NCBI RefSeq assembly: GCF_020283565.1
Contig: NC_060060.1
Span: 19,654,001-19,718,000, forward strand
Length of the DNA: 64,000 nt
Direction: 5' to 3'
From: Trifolium pratense
Lineage: Eukaryota > Streptophyta > Magnoliopsida > Fabales > Fabaceae
Shown here in pieces: positions 1-10,994 of this stretch. Positions within the stretch are counted from its first letter, which is position 1; every line of letters starts with the position of its first letter. Position numbers and translations under genes: made by a program. Below the pieces are notes generated by a model. The model was given only the letters and a program-made list of their open reading frames with translations, ran no database searches and was not told where the DNA came from.

Positions 1-1419
1 ACATTGTTGCAATGCATGTTGTATATACAACTCTTATGTTTCCTTAACATATTGTACTTTACAAAACTTCATGTTTCCTTATACATATTGTATATATACA
101 TGTTTCCTTCACATTGTAACTCTTCATTAACTTTTATATTTCCATTTATCATTATACCAATTCATGCATCTTATCAATCTATTGATTTATTGAGTGTGAA
201 GCTACTCTAATGAAGTAGAGTAATGAAGTAGAAAATGTGAATCAATGTTAAAGTTTTATATGGACTTATGATTGCAACCTTTCAAAAATCTCTTACCCTT
301 TGATATTTTTATCGAGGTGCTTGAACACCCTATAACAATCTTTTAGTTAAAAAAATGTCTGCCAATTTTTGACACAACTAATCTTTTAATTTTTGAGTAA
401 AGGTGTGTTTGATTTTCTTTTTATTTGTGCCGGATATACCTAATAAATTTTCCTTTAATTAGTTTTTTTTTTTAAATTTTGCGTAACAATATTCCTTATT
501 TTGGGTAACAATGTTCCTTTTTGTTTATCATTTTTTTGTAGTATTAGCTATTTTCGTTGTAGTATTAACTCTTTTTGTTATTATTAAAATAATTATTATC
601 TTTTAAAAATCACATCTCTAAATAGTATATATTTTTTTATTCAAAAATATGAATTTTATAAGTCTATTATTTGTCAATATTATAAGTCAGACTATTATTA
701 AAATTTTAAAAATTGAATATCATATTATTTTATTCAATAAACAAATTATAAAATAAAAATTTTAATTTTTAATGTAAAGACAACTACATTTTTATATAAT
801 AGCTAACCTTTAAACAAAATTATCTTATTTCCACATCATGCAAATGCAATTGTAAAAAGAGGATTTTTATTTATTATAATGATGATGATAGGAAAAAACG
901 AAGTAGAAATGAAAGAGACGATGTTTAACAATAACAAATGGTTGTTACCAATTAATTGAGGGAAAATGAAGAGTTAGTGGTGATTACTTATTAGTATAAT
1001 TGAAAGGATAACTCTGCCCTTACGTATTCTTTCTATTAAGTTGACATCATTAGCCATATTTATTCATTGTGTGTTTTCAATTTTTATTTTATCAAATTCA
1101 TAAAGAAAAAAGAAAAAGATATTCTGAATCAATGATTATAAATGCTAGAGGTTCAAGATAAATTTCCCTTATTTATCTGAAGAATATTAGATCATGTATG
1201 ATTTCTTTTCTCTTTTAAAAAATATATTCTTTTATTAAAAATGTTCTTTTGAAGTTTAGCTCTAATATAAAATTTGACAAAGTTGATTTCAAAGCTCTTT
1301 AAATATCTATTTTTTGTTTTGTCAAATAAAAACACTATATATTTATCTAAAAATATTAATTGAGTTTATAAAGGTCAAAGACAAGTGTCTATATTTTTTT
1401 TTTTTTGAACAAACCAAAA

Positions 1420-1421
<2 letters not shown>

Positions 1422-1488
<67 letters not shown>
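1422..1488. repeat. (TA)n microsatellite
   Basis: About 33 uninterrupted TA units. Unlike the TA tracts near 16-18 kb and 23-25 kb, no inserted element is visible beside it. Confidence 0.95.
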
Positions 1489-1491
<3 letters not shown>

Positions 1492-2527
1492 AAATAAACC
1501 AATCATCCCCCCCAGCACAAGACGTGCCAGAAAAGACTAAGTAAGGTTACAAAGAGTCAAGATACATGAACCAAAAGAAACTAAACAAGGCCCAAACAAA
1601 GCATAAAGTGTCTATATTTTTTATATACTAATAAAATAATACGAGAAACATAGAGAGGATATAAGTCGATGTCGATCCTTAAAAATATATTAGTAGACTA
1701 TACTATAGTACGTCTTTATAATAAGTGTTTTTATTACATGCTTAGTGAATTCATGATGTGAACCGAAAGTTGCCAAAATAATGTCAAACCGATAAAAATT
1801 AAAATGAATAAGATATTCATAGTGATGAGAATAAAAATATATACGATAAGATATTCATTTTTAGTGCATTTTTTTAAAGTCTCCTTTTACATGCTTAGCG
1901 ATCTCATAATCTCATCACTTTGTTTGATCAACAATACGACAAATTTATTCAAGCAGAATTACAATGAAATGTTTTGATAATATTTTGACTTTGTATGGAG
2001 ATTAAATCTTTCATTTTAATAGTGTTTTGACTTTAATTTGAAATATAATTAGATGATTAAAAATATATTTAATAACCCTATAAAATACTACTTACATTGC
2101 ATATGCATGACAAAGTTGTTTCGAAAACTCTTTGAATATTTAGTCTAATATAAAAAGCCTCTTTAAAGTATAAAAAAATTTAATACTTTAAAATAATTTA
2201 CCATTAATTAACATGTGATCTTATTCTTATAAATTAAAGGTCAAGACAAGTATCAACCATTTTTTCATATAAAATAATAATAAGGAGATGGGAGTATAAT
2301 TAAGATAAAGATAGAGAGATACAGAGAAAAATAATCCACTATATTTTCATAAAAACAAAAAATATATTAAAATAAAAATTACACTAATTTGAAGATATAT
2401 AAATCAAACCAAGAAAAAATAAGATTAATAAAACAAATTTTTAATATAATAAACTAATCCACTGCACTTCTATTAATTCTATATACGTACACCTGAACGA
2501 CACATTGTCTGTATTTAAATCAATTTT

Positions 2528-2554
2528 TATCTATCTATCTATCTATCTATCTAT
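2528..2554. repeat. (ATCT)n microsatellite
   Basis: Six to seven tandem ATCT units followed by ATATTATAG. Confidence 0.9.
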
Positions 2555-2699
2555 ATTATAGATTCACTTGAATGGAGAAAAAAAAAATTTAAAAGTCACT
2601 TTTATAATCAAAGAATAATTCAACACATCTAAAAAAATTATTATTTTTAATACAATTTATTATAAAACACAATTTTTTTTAAAAAACATTCTAATCAAA

Positions 2700-2728
2700 C
2701 CCGTGCAACGCACGGGTTGAACACCTAG
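2700..2728 (+). mobile_element. Helitron 3' terminus
   Basis: A GC-rich hairpin, CCCGTGC-AAC-GCACGGG (2700-2716), is followed 8 nt later by CTAG (2725-2728) and then T. This is the Helitron 3' signature: a hairpin about 10 nt before CTRR, inserted at A^T. The terminus shares ATCAAACCCGTGCAACGCA with the complete Helitron ending at 50788, so both belong to one family. The matching 5' end was not identified. Confidence 0.8.
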
Positions 2729-3446
2729 TAACTATATATAGCAAGCTTTATACATAATTCAAATCGAAGTATTTGATTTGATTAAAAAATTCACCAAAAT
2801 CACTAATGAAATCATGATGGTCACGTTTGTATTTGGACCCCAACAATATGTGATCAAAACAAAATTAGTGATAAAGCCAATCTATATGATTGATTTTAGG
2901 TGAATACATCGTTTGTACTTTGTATGCTGCAAGTCCCAAAACCTTATTTCTTATAACAATGATATTATAACAATAAGAAACTTTATAAATAAGGGCAACC
3001 TGTGGTTTGAAAACTAAACATTACTGTAATTCAAAACCCAAAATTAATGAGTAGAAAATTGAAAATCAACCGAATCAAATTCATACTCAGATCCATATCC
3101 TTATTTATAAAAACAAACCTAACACGCATGTCAATCTCGTCAAATTGATTTTAACAAAATTATTAAGGACATTATCACGTTCATTGATCCAAAGGCTTTG
3201 CAAAATCATGTATAAAAAAAATAAAAAATTGATTGACGGACAAATAAAAAATTATTGCTATCTTAAATATACAGTGAACACATAACTCTATATGCCTTTT
3301 ATCCTAATGCATACAGACCACAAATTCATGTATAACTAATATGTTAGGCTTTGTCAAATTGAGCAGCAAGACCAAGCGCCAGAATTTATAAAAACATAAT
3401 ATATGGTTCATAAAATAGAATCCCAATAAATCAAACATGAAGAACT
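2729..3446. other. Non-coding flank, possibly LTR-element interior
   Basis: No gene is recognised. The part next to 3447 should be the internal region of the minus-strand LTR element whose 5' LTR starts at 4061, but no gag or pol similarity is seen. Confidence 0.4.
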
Positions 3447-3458
3447 GCTCTGATACCA
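3447..3458 (-). other. Primer binding site (initiator Met-tRNA type)
   Basis: The minus strand reads TGGTATCAGAGC, the standard plant retrotransposon primer binding site complementary to the 3' end of initiator tRNA-Met. It lies 2 nt inside the LTR edge at 3461 and shows that the element runs leftward on the minus strand. Confidence 0.85.
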
Positions 3459-3460
3459 CT

Positions 3461-4061
3461 TGTTGGAATTTAACTTAATATTAATCATAAAACATGCTCT
3501 CAATAATAAAGATTAAAATCATAATCTTACTTTAGTGCGGAAGCCAAATAAACATATGAGCATGTATCTTTAAACAGGATCTACGACATGTTGATTTATC
3601 AAGATTATAGTAATAGGAATACCTGGATGATGAATCCATTAGATGAACTAACCGCAGAGTCTCTCGGTAGTAATCCTGAAACACAAAGAGAGACGGACGA
3701 CGAGCATCCGTTGGCTTGTATGGTTCTTCCTCAACCGGTACTCCTTATGCCTTTAGGACTCTTCTGATGGGGAGAAGAGTCAATATGCGGTGTGTACGGT
3801 ATATTGGGGACCATAGCCTATATATAGTGTGATGGCCAATTAGGGTTCCCATTATTCCGAAATGGGCCATCCTGACATCCACTCATATTGAGTCCATATC
3901 TAATTAATTAATTAATTAATTCTCAATAGAAATCTAATTAACCTTATAACTTTATTTGATCACTTAATCAATTAAGGCTCCTAATTGATAAATAGCTAAT
4001 ATAATTATATAAAGATATTTGCCCACATAATATTATTAGAATATTATAAAATATTCCAACA
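3461..4061 (-). mobile_element. 5' LTR of a minus-strand LTR retrotransposon
   Basis: The 601-bp segment starts TGTTGGAAT and ends ATTCCAACA, a perfect inverted terminal repeat of the TG...CA type, and abuts a primer binding site. The interior is less AT-rich than its surroundings and has a TATATATA element near 3820 suited to an LTR promoter. No second copy of this LTR was found in the window, so the element is truncated or its other end decayed. Confidence 0.8.
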
Positions 4062-4109
4062 ACAACCACTTAGGGTTAATCCATAGACCAATAAATAAAC
4101 AGCTACTAT

Positions 4110-5840
4110 TTGGAAGTATATATTGGTACCTGAGGTAATGGAAGCTAAGCTACCGTCTTTTACTATGCTCCCAACCAAATTTCAAATCAATCACAATGCT
4201 CCCAACCTATAACCTTGATTCTATTCGGAAGAACAAATGTCAGATCAACATGCTTGGCTCACTTCTCAGTTAAGAATAATGATGATCAAGTGAGCCAAGC
4301 ATGCTGATCAGGCATCTATTCCATCCATCCGCCATCTTTTACTATACGGCACACTCGTGTCTCTCCATTCGGTTCGGCTTCCTCCATACCAAAACTCTGT
4401 TTTCACCATTTAATCAAGTGCCTTCAGTCAACAACAAAAATACAATATAAATTGATGTGGTGCACAAGTTTACTATTTCATTCCTCACATAAAAAGACAC
4501 TATTTTTTCTACACTATAAATTAGACACTATTTAAGATAATTGTTGTATAATCAAGTACCAAATCCTACAGTTAAATGCCTCCAATGCACTGGAATATAA
4601 TTTGTTTAAGATTGTTCAACATTACAAGACTATTATTACCTTTGCATGTGCATCTTTAAGAACTGCTGGTACAGGTATTTCAAGCAACACATTTTCATTG
4701 ATAGATTTGCCAGCCTTGAATACTTGCATACCACCCTTCCCTAATGACCCAGCCTCTTTCTTCTGGTATCAGAAAGACTAGTTTTTGGTACCTAAGGTGA
4801 TGGAAGCCACCATCTTTGGATATGTAGAACAGTCATGTCTTTCCTTTCAATTCGGCTTCCTCCATCTCCATACCAAAACTCTGTTTTCACCATTGAATCA
4901 AGTAACTTCTGTCAAAATTAAAAATAGTACAATATAAATTGACGTGGTGCACTAGTTTACTATTTCATTCCTCGCATAAAAAACCACTATTTTTTCAACA
5001 ATATAAATTAGACACTATCAATAAGCAAATCCTTAAAAGGATGAAATGATCCTAATCAGTAATTCAAGAATTTTGCTTTCTCTGGTGTTATATCCACCAA
5101 TATCACATTTCTTACGAAAGCTAGCAAAAGTAACAAGCCTAAACCTATTTCAAAGATGCATTGATATATTCAAGAGTCATGGATAGTACACCAGAAAAAT
5201 AAAAATAAAAAATTCCATGGAAAGTCAAGTAAATTAATTGAAACAAAAAAAAGTATTCTCTGTTCGGACTAGGGAATTCGCTTAATATGCCCCCAACCAA
5301 AATGTTTCAAATCAATCCCAATGTTCCCAATCAATGTACCTTGATTCTATTTGGATGAATGGATGGCAGTGCGGCATGTTTGGCTCACTTCTCATTAGGA
5401 ATATGATCAACTGAGCCAAGCATGTTTATAAGATATCTATTCCATCCACCATCCTTTACTATGCCGCACACACGTATCTCTCCCTTCTGTTCGGCTTCCT
5501 CCATCTCCATACCAAAACTCTGTTTTCACCATTGAATCAAGTGCCTTCTGTCAAAATTAAAAATAGTACAATATAAATTGACGTGGTGCACTAGTTTACT
5601 ATTTCATTCCTCACATAAAAAACCACTATTTTTTCAACAATATAAATTAGACACTATCAATAAGCAAATGCTTAAAAGGATGAAATGATCCTAATGAGTA
5701 ATTCAAGAATTTTACTTTCTCTGATGTTATATCCACCAATATCACATTTCTTACGAAAGCTAGCAAAAGTAACAAGCCTTAACCTATTTCAAAGATGCAT
5801 TGATATATTCAAGAGTCATGGATAGTAGTCAATAAGATGC
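4110..5840. repeat. Three diverged copies of a low-copy repeat
   Basis: The text is built from related blocks. 4851-5188 and 5490-5827 are about 340 bp each and nearly identical, running from TTCGGCTTCCTCC to GGATAGTA. An older copy is recognisable from about 4130 to 4560. A further 110-bp piece sits at 19900-20010, fused to a kinase pseudogene. No protein domain is recognised. The minus strand of 4650-4770 has an exon-like frame (about 40 residues, containing [13 protein letters not shown]) that I could not identify. Confidence 0.75.
4249..4303. repeat. Perfect 16-bp hairpin
   Basis: CATGCTTGGCTCACTT (4249-4264) is exactly complementary to AAGTGAGCCAAGCATG (4288-4303) with a 23-nt loop. A degenerate version recurs near 5375-5430 in another copy of the same repeat family. 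Confidence 0.8.
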
Positions 5841-6541
5841 ATGCATCACTTTCATGGAAATATAGAAAAGAAATACACATATGTTATGACTAATTTCAAT
5901 GTGAATGAATGAATCATGGAAGTCAAATATTTAACATTTATATATTGATCATATACTGTAACGGCACATAGTAATTGTTTGTAACGTAATGAAAATTACA
6001 ATGGAGGAAAATTAAAAGTATCCTAGCTAAAAAAAGAAAGCTAATCAGCAATTGATTCCCTTAGGAACATGATGGTGAAGTGCAAATTGATATATGCATT
6101 CGGCACGGTGAGTCTCATTGCAACTTGCTTCAAAGTCTGCAAAAGCAAGAAAAAGCTTGTGAGCTTCTTCATCATCAACAACCTTATCCAAAGCTCTTTC
6201 AAAAACATTTCTTGTTGAACAAGCATCACCGTTCTTGATCTCAAATTTTGCATAACGGATCCAAGAAGCAACGGTAGGATGGCATAGAACAAAACGGTCG
6301 AATAAGTCTCTTGCATGTTGGATTTCTTTGTATTTGAGTTCAAATTTAATGTAAGAGAGCCACGCATGACGATCAGGCATCCATTCCATCCACATCTCGA
6401 AAATCCGTCTAACTCCGGCGACATTGCCAAGCATCTCCTCCATATGAATGTACTTGTACCACAATTGATCGACTCTGGGCAAAAGGGTAATAGCACGATG
6501 CCAGACATTCCTTGCATGATTGATGAATCTATTCTTCATCT

Positions 6542-6546
6542 CAAAC
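6542..6546. repeat. Target-site duplication CAAAC (left)
   Basis: Pairs with 7351-7355 around the 804-bp solo LTR. Confidence 0.92.
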
Positions 6547-7350
6547 TGTTGGAACATTGTTGAACAAGTTAGCAACTTAGCTACTTGTATGATGAACTTG
6601 GCATAGATGTAAACACAAGTGAAAGAACTAAAGGTGTGAATTTGAAAAAGTTCACTTTTAAGTCCCACATTGGATGGGTCACTACCTTTAGTAGTGTTTA
6701 TATACCACAAAGTGGCAACCAAGGGTGTGCCCTTGGGGTACCCACTTTTGTAAGAAAGGGAGACCGCACACAATGTCGAATATCACACGCGCGCCGCCTC
6801 GGTTCGGTTCGGGCTTGGGCTTGGGCTTGGTGATATCTTAATTTTTAATACTCAGAAGTGAAAAAATTAATTTTCACTAAGTGTGCTTACCGTTTCAAAT
6901 GCGCACATGTTTTGTGCCCTGATTCTCTCCCACTTCTTGCTCCACATCAGTTGCATTCTTTCCCTATAAATACACATCAGTTCTCACAATTAATTTTGAC
7001 GTTAAAAACTGCAACTCTCTCTTCTCTCTCTCAATATTCTTACTTCAAATTATTTTTCCTTGTTGTTTCAGAGAAAGTGGTTTACCACTTCGAATTGATA
7101 TTTGCATATCAATCTAGACTGTAGTAACCATCGGAGGTGTTTTTCTGGCCGTTTTCTACAGTGCAGTAGTTAACGGTATTTCGCTTGAATTGGCTGTTTT
7201 ATCCTGGGGACTTCACGGTTGATAGTCTACCTTGCACAATTTGGGTAGTGCCGTGAAACGTCTTAAAGAGAGCGTATCGAACCGCGACTCGGCCGATAAA
7301 TTCACAGTTGCTATTATTTTCAAAAACGATTTCAAAACCGAAAAATAACA
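6547..7350 (-). mobile_element. Solo LTR inside the Crooked-neck pseudogene
   Basis: An 804-bp segment with TGTTGGAAC... and ...AAATAACA ends is flanked on both sides by CAAAC (6542-6546 and 7351-7355), a 5-bp target-site duplication. Removing the LTR and one CAAAC restores the host reading across the junction (AEF-EMKNRF), which proves the insertion boundaries. No internal retrotransposon sequence remains, so this is a solo LTR left by LTR-LTR recombination. Strand is given by the minus-strand host and is otherwise arbitrary. Confidence 0.93.
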
Positions 7351-7355
7351 CAAAC
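7351..7355. repeat. Target-site duplication CAAAC (right)
   Basis: Pairs with 6542-6546 around the 804-bp solo LTR. Confidence 0.92.
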
Positions 7356-7719
7356 TCAGCGTATTTTAACCATTCTTGTGATCAACTTCCAATACTCTTT
7401 CCCAAACGGAACGTGCCCGATTGAAATCTTTTTGCGATTCTTCCCAATCTGCATATTTAACCCACACCTTTACGTTCCATCCAACTCGCCTGATTAAATC
7501 TTCAAATTCCTTTCGCTTGCGTAGACGGTACTCCCCTAGCTCTGTTCCATCGTTTATTTTCTGCTTCGGTGGACGGTGACGATGGATCACGGACTCTTCC
7601 AGTTCCCTGGCTTCACGAACAATCTGCTCCGCCGTTATTTGAATCGGAGCATAGTTTTTGTTTTTTGCTCCACCACAAATTCTCATGACTGATTTAATCA
7701 ATCGATCGATCTCTAACAA

Positions 7720-8185
7720 TGACTGATGTCATTCCTTCTTAGTAGAAGTTCATAGTATTACTTGTCCTCGCGATTGAGATGGTGATCAAATTGGTGTTGG
7801 TTCAACAAAAAATAGGGAAAAATGAATATTAGTGACTCAAAACTCAACTTATAGTTGTTTCCTTTGGTTTTGTCGAATAAACACCAATTTGGTGACTGTC
7901 TCAGTAGTAAGGATGTGGATTGTGGAGGACTCTGAACTTCTACTTCAATTCAGCGAGGTTCTTTGTCATCGAAATTTTAAGTGATTTCAAGTATTGGTCG
8001 TCATGACTCATGACTGAGATAGTGACCCAATTGGTGTCGGTTTGGCAAAAAACAATGAGAACGAATATTAGCGCATCAAAACTCAGCTTATATTTGTTTT
8101 TCTTGAATCAAGGCCCGATTAAGGAGGATGTGAAGGTTTATGAATTCTACTTAAATCTGTGTTATATATGACAATTAAGTTGCAG
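7720..8185. other. Spacer with an imperfect ~100-bp duplication
   Basis: No gene seen. Blocks around 7770-7900 and 8005-8100 resemble each other (TTGAGATGGTGATCAAATTGG versus TGAGATAGTGACCCAATTGG, then AAAACTCA-CTTATA), indicating an old tandem duplication between the two gene relics. Confidence 0.5.
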
Positions 8186-8189
8186 ATCA

Positions 8190-10237
8190 TGTGATGGTTT
8201 TGATTAATCCCGACTCTCCTTTCAACTATGTGCAGATTCGGAATGTTAATACAAAGCGATGCTTGGGTGATCTTCCCTCATTTCTTGCTCCAATACTTGA
8301 AAGAATATCATCATGTCAAACTTTCAAGAATGTTGACCCTGATAGCATAGTTTTGGACCAACTTACGGTATGATAAAAAATTATTATTTTTATTTGTTTA
8401 TTCATTTGTTGTTATTATTTGAACACCATCCAATGCTTTGAGTTGTAATCATTGTCTCTTTGTTATAGGTAAATGAGTACCCACCTGGAGTCGGTTTGTT
8501 GCCTCATATAGACACTCACTCTGCATTTGAAAATTTAATTTGCAGCCTTTCATTAGCTGGGCCGTGTATAATGGAATTCAGACAATATGAAGATGGTGAT
8601 TGGCGCCCTAAAGTTGCCTCAAGTACTACTACAAAAGGAGAAAGTCCAGAAGATGGTTCAAATTGTATAAAGAAGGCTATTTATCTGCCCCCTAGATCTT
8701 TGCTACTATTATCGGGTGAAGGACGATATGCATAGCATCATTACATTCCACACCACAAGGTTTAATGTTTAAGAAATGTTCATATTCTTTCTATCTTTGC
8801 ATGCTGAAAGTAGGTTATAACCTAAGTGCCTAACTAAAACTAAGACGTTGGTTACAGCATTTTGTTCCATCAGTTTGTATTTCTCTTCTTTTTCTTTTAT
8901 GGTAGGGAAGTTTGTTTTCCTAATTTCAAACATTTCCGTTTGAAATCTCCTGTATTCTATTCTCGGTAGAAAACTTAGGATTGATCCTCTGCTTCATGTG
9001 CATTTATATATTTGTATCTGAATATATTTTCTCCCCTACAGATAGACAAAGTGAATGATAGAGTCATCAGAAGGGCTTCAAGAAGGGTATCTTTTGCATT
9101 ACGTAAGGTGTGTTGATGTCATGGCTATTTTTTGTCTGCCTATACGGATATTAAACCTTTGATATATTTGACTTACAGTGATTCAATATCTAGTTGTTCA
9201 ACACAACACAAAAATAATGAAATTTTCATTGACAAGTGATTTAATCCCATCAGCAAAGTCCCCTTCTTGATTATTAATTACTTAATTAGAAGCTGCATCT
9301 GTTGTTGTGACTCAAACTCAAAATCAAACTATTTTTTTTTTTGGCTTAACTATACATTTGGTCCCTTACGTTTATTTTAAGTTTCAATTTGGTCCCTTAC
9401 GTTTAAAAAGTATCAATTTGGTCTCTTACGTTTATTTATTTTTTTGATAGAGAAAATCAAACTATATTTGATGCTACGACTTTTTGCATGCACTTTTACG
9501 TCTATTTTTATTGTTTATTTTCTGTTCTAGTTAATATGATTTGTTGTTAAATCCAATGAAATGATTAGTGGATTTGAAAAATGAACACTCAATTTTCAAA
9601 CTCTTTGAGAACCATTTGTATGCTCATGTTTCATCATTAGTGTTTGTTGTGAACCATCATACCTTGAAACTTAAGTTGTTGAGTGAACACACATGAATGG
9701 TTTTATAGATGATGCACAAGCTATCTTACCTTATTAACAGGACTCACAAGCTATCTTACCTGTAAACTTATGGATGAACACTTTGAATAGTTGTGTCGAA
9801 AGTAATCGTTTTGTTAGAAGAATGTGAGTAGCAAGGACTAAAAATAATATGATACAAGCTACGGTATTAATTTAAGGAAGTGAAAAGAGAAGCATATGTT
9901 GAATACTGTGTATTTGAACTACAGAACAGACTTCAAATTTATATAAAAAATGTAATAATTACAAAGATAAAGTTGTCCTCATTAGTTTATTTATGTGATT
10001 CAATGAACTAGTATTACATAATGATACGCATCTATGATGGTATTGAAATATTAAGAGATATATCAGCGCCTGCAACCTTTTACTTGTAATAATTACTAAT
10101 AACTAATCATTTGTTCCGTCATTTTTCTTTCTTGTGTTCAAAATCATGTTAAAACTAATTAATTGTGTACTGCATACCAGGTTAGATCAGGTTTGTGCAA
10201 ATGTGAATTTCCTCAGTATTGCGACTCTCAGAGATGA
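8190..10237 (+). pseudogene. AlkB homologue 8-like Fe(II)/2-oxoglutarate oxygenase, 5'-truncated with nonsense codon
   Basis: Four exons keep good splice sites: about 8190-8367, 8469-8759, 9042-9107 and 10181-10237. They read RNVNTKRCLGDLPSF..., NEYPPGVGLLPHIDTHSAFE (HxD iron ligands in HID), CIMEFRQYEDGDW, YLPPRSLLLLSGEGRYA, VIRRASRRVSF and finally CKCEFPQYCDSQR-stop. This is the C-terminal half of the plant ALKBH8-type oxygenase family, whose members act on wobble-uridine tRNA modification. The codon after GRYA is TAG (8733-8735) where the family has Trp (WHHY). The N-terminal exons, including the expected RRM part, are missing. Because introns are retained, this is a DNA-level copy and not a retrocopy. 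A functional protein is unlikely, since the second iron histidine lies after the stop. Confidence 0.85.
9345..9432. repeat. Triplicated ~25-bp repeat (TTGGTCCCTTACGTTTA)
   Basis: Three tandem diverged copies of TTTGGTCCCTTACGTTT lie in the last intron of the ALKBH8-like relic. Such motifs are frequent in plant repetitive elements; I cannot assign this one to a class. Confidence 0.6.
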
Positions 10238-10239
10238 GG

Positions 10240-10994
10240 TTTCACCGAAATGGCAGGAAGGATTAAAATATAATTTATAAAATATCCGTCGTCGAGAGTT
10301 GCAATGAATATTTGAGGTGTGTTCTGCATTCTTTTGTTGTTTCTTGATACTATAATGCCATATATATTGTTGAAAACTGGATTATGAATCTTTAAATAAA
10401 CAGTTATACAATGGCTGTTATACTGTAATGCCATAAAAATAGAATTAATCTCATGAATGATCCTGCTATTTTCTAGTTGTAGCCATACTATCTTAAAGAC
10501 CATAAAATATTAGTGATTGGAGCATTAATCTCATAATAGAGAGTTGAGTTCAAACCATTAATTGGCCTATTACTAAAAATACATACAATTCTGCACCTGC
10601 AATTTTATCTACAGTGCCAATTCTTAACAAAATGAAAGTACATGACAATGGAATGAAGATAAATTTGAGAGAAGTAACTCTCACTTTATCGAATTAAAAT
10701 GCAATACAACATTACTTATAGCAACTAGAAATCAACAATGAACACAATCACACAGATTCACAAAATCAAATGTTGCTGAATAACTTCTCTTTCCACAAAT
10801 GACTTGGAAACTTGGTTCAACTTTAGATCCTAATTATGAGTGCGAAAACCTGAAATTCAAATAAAGAAGCTCATTATTATGTTGAATTTTGTAGCTTAGG
10901 AATTTTGAAATGCACAATAAGATGACAAAAATTAAATTATAACTCCAACGGTAATTAATGCGTTAGTTATGATTCAAATAAGCATATAAAAACA
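10240..10994. other. Intergenic, 3' flank of the receptor kinase
   Basis: No gene or recognised repeat. Probably contains the 3' UTR of the minus-strand receptor kinase that ends at 10995. Confidence 0.5.

Larger units (their letters stand above)
1..2650. other. AT-rich intergenic DNA
   Basis: I find no convincing gene here. Reading frames are short and rich in Phe, Ile and Tyr, as expected from AT-rich DNA. The stretch holds the two microsatellites listed separately and many A/T runs. A Helitron 3' end follows at 2700, so the last part may be Helitron interior, but I could not place a 5' end. Confidence 0.6.
6045..7719 (-). pseudogene. Crooked-neck-like splicing factor fragment, split by a solo LTR
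   Basis: Two minus-strand blocks belong to one protein. 7719-7356 encodes the N-terminal part (QITAEQIVREARE, RLRKRKEFEDLIRR, YADWEESQKDFNRARSVWE). 6541-6045 continues with HAT (half-a-TPR) repeats (INHARNVWHRA, LPRVDQLWYKYIHMEE, YIKFELKYKEI). This is the pre-mRNA splicing factor Crooked neck/Clf1 family, usually about 700 residues. Only roughly the first 40% is present; the frame stops after HHVPKG. There are three lesions: a small frame-breaking deletion after VDHKN, so that LKYAEFEMKNRF is reached only by changing frame; an 804-bp LTR inserted inside AEF|EMK; and the 3' truncation. Non-functional, with high confidence. Confidence 0.9.

Noticed and set aside
1314..1544. 76-codon frame rich in Ile-Tyr repeats
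   Set aside because: It is just the (TA)n microsatellite translated; no gene signal.
3461..4061. Solo LTR with target duplication
   Set aside because: A primer binding site abuts it and the immediate 5-bp flanks (CCACT / ACAAC) do not match, so it is the 5' LTR of a broken element.
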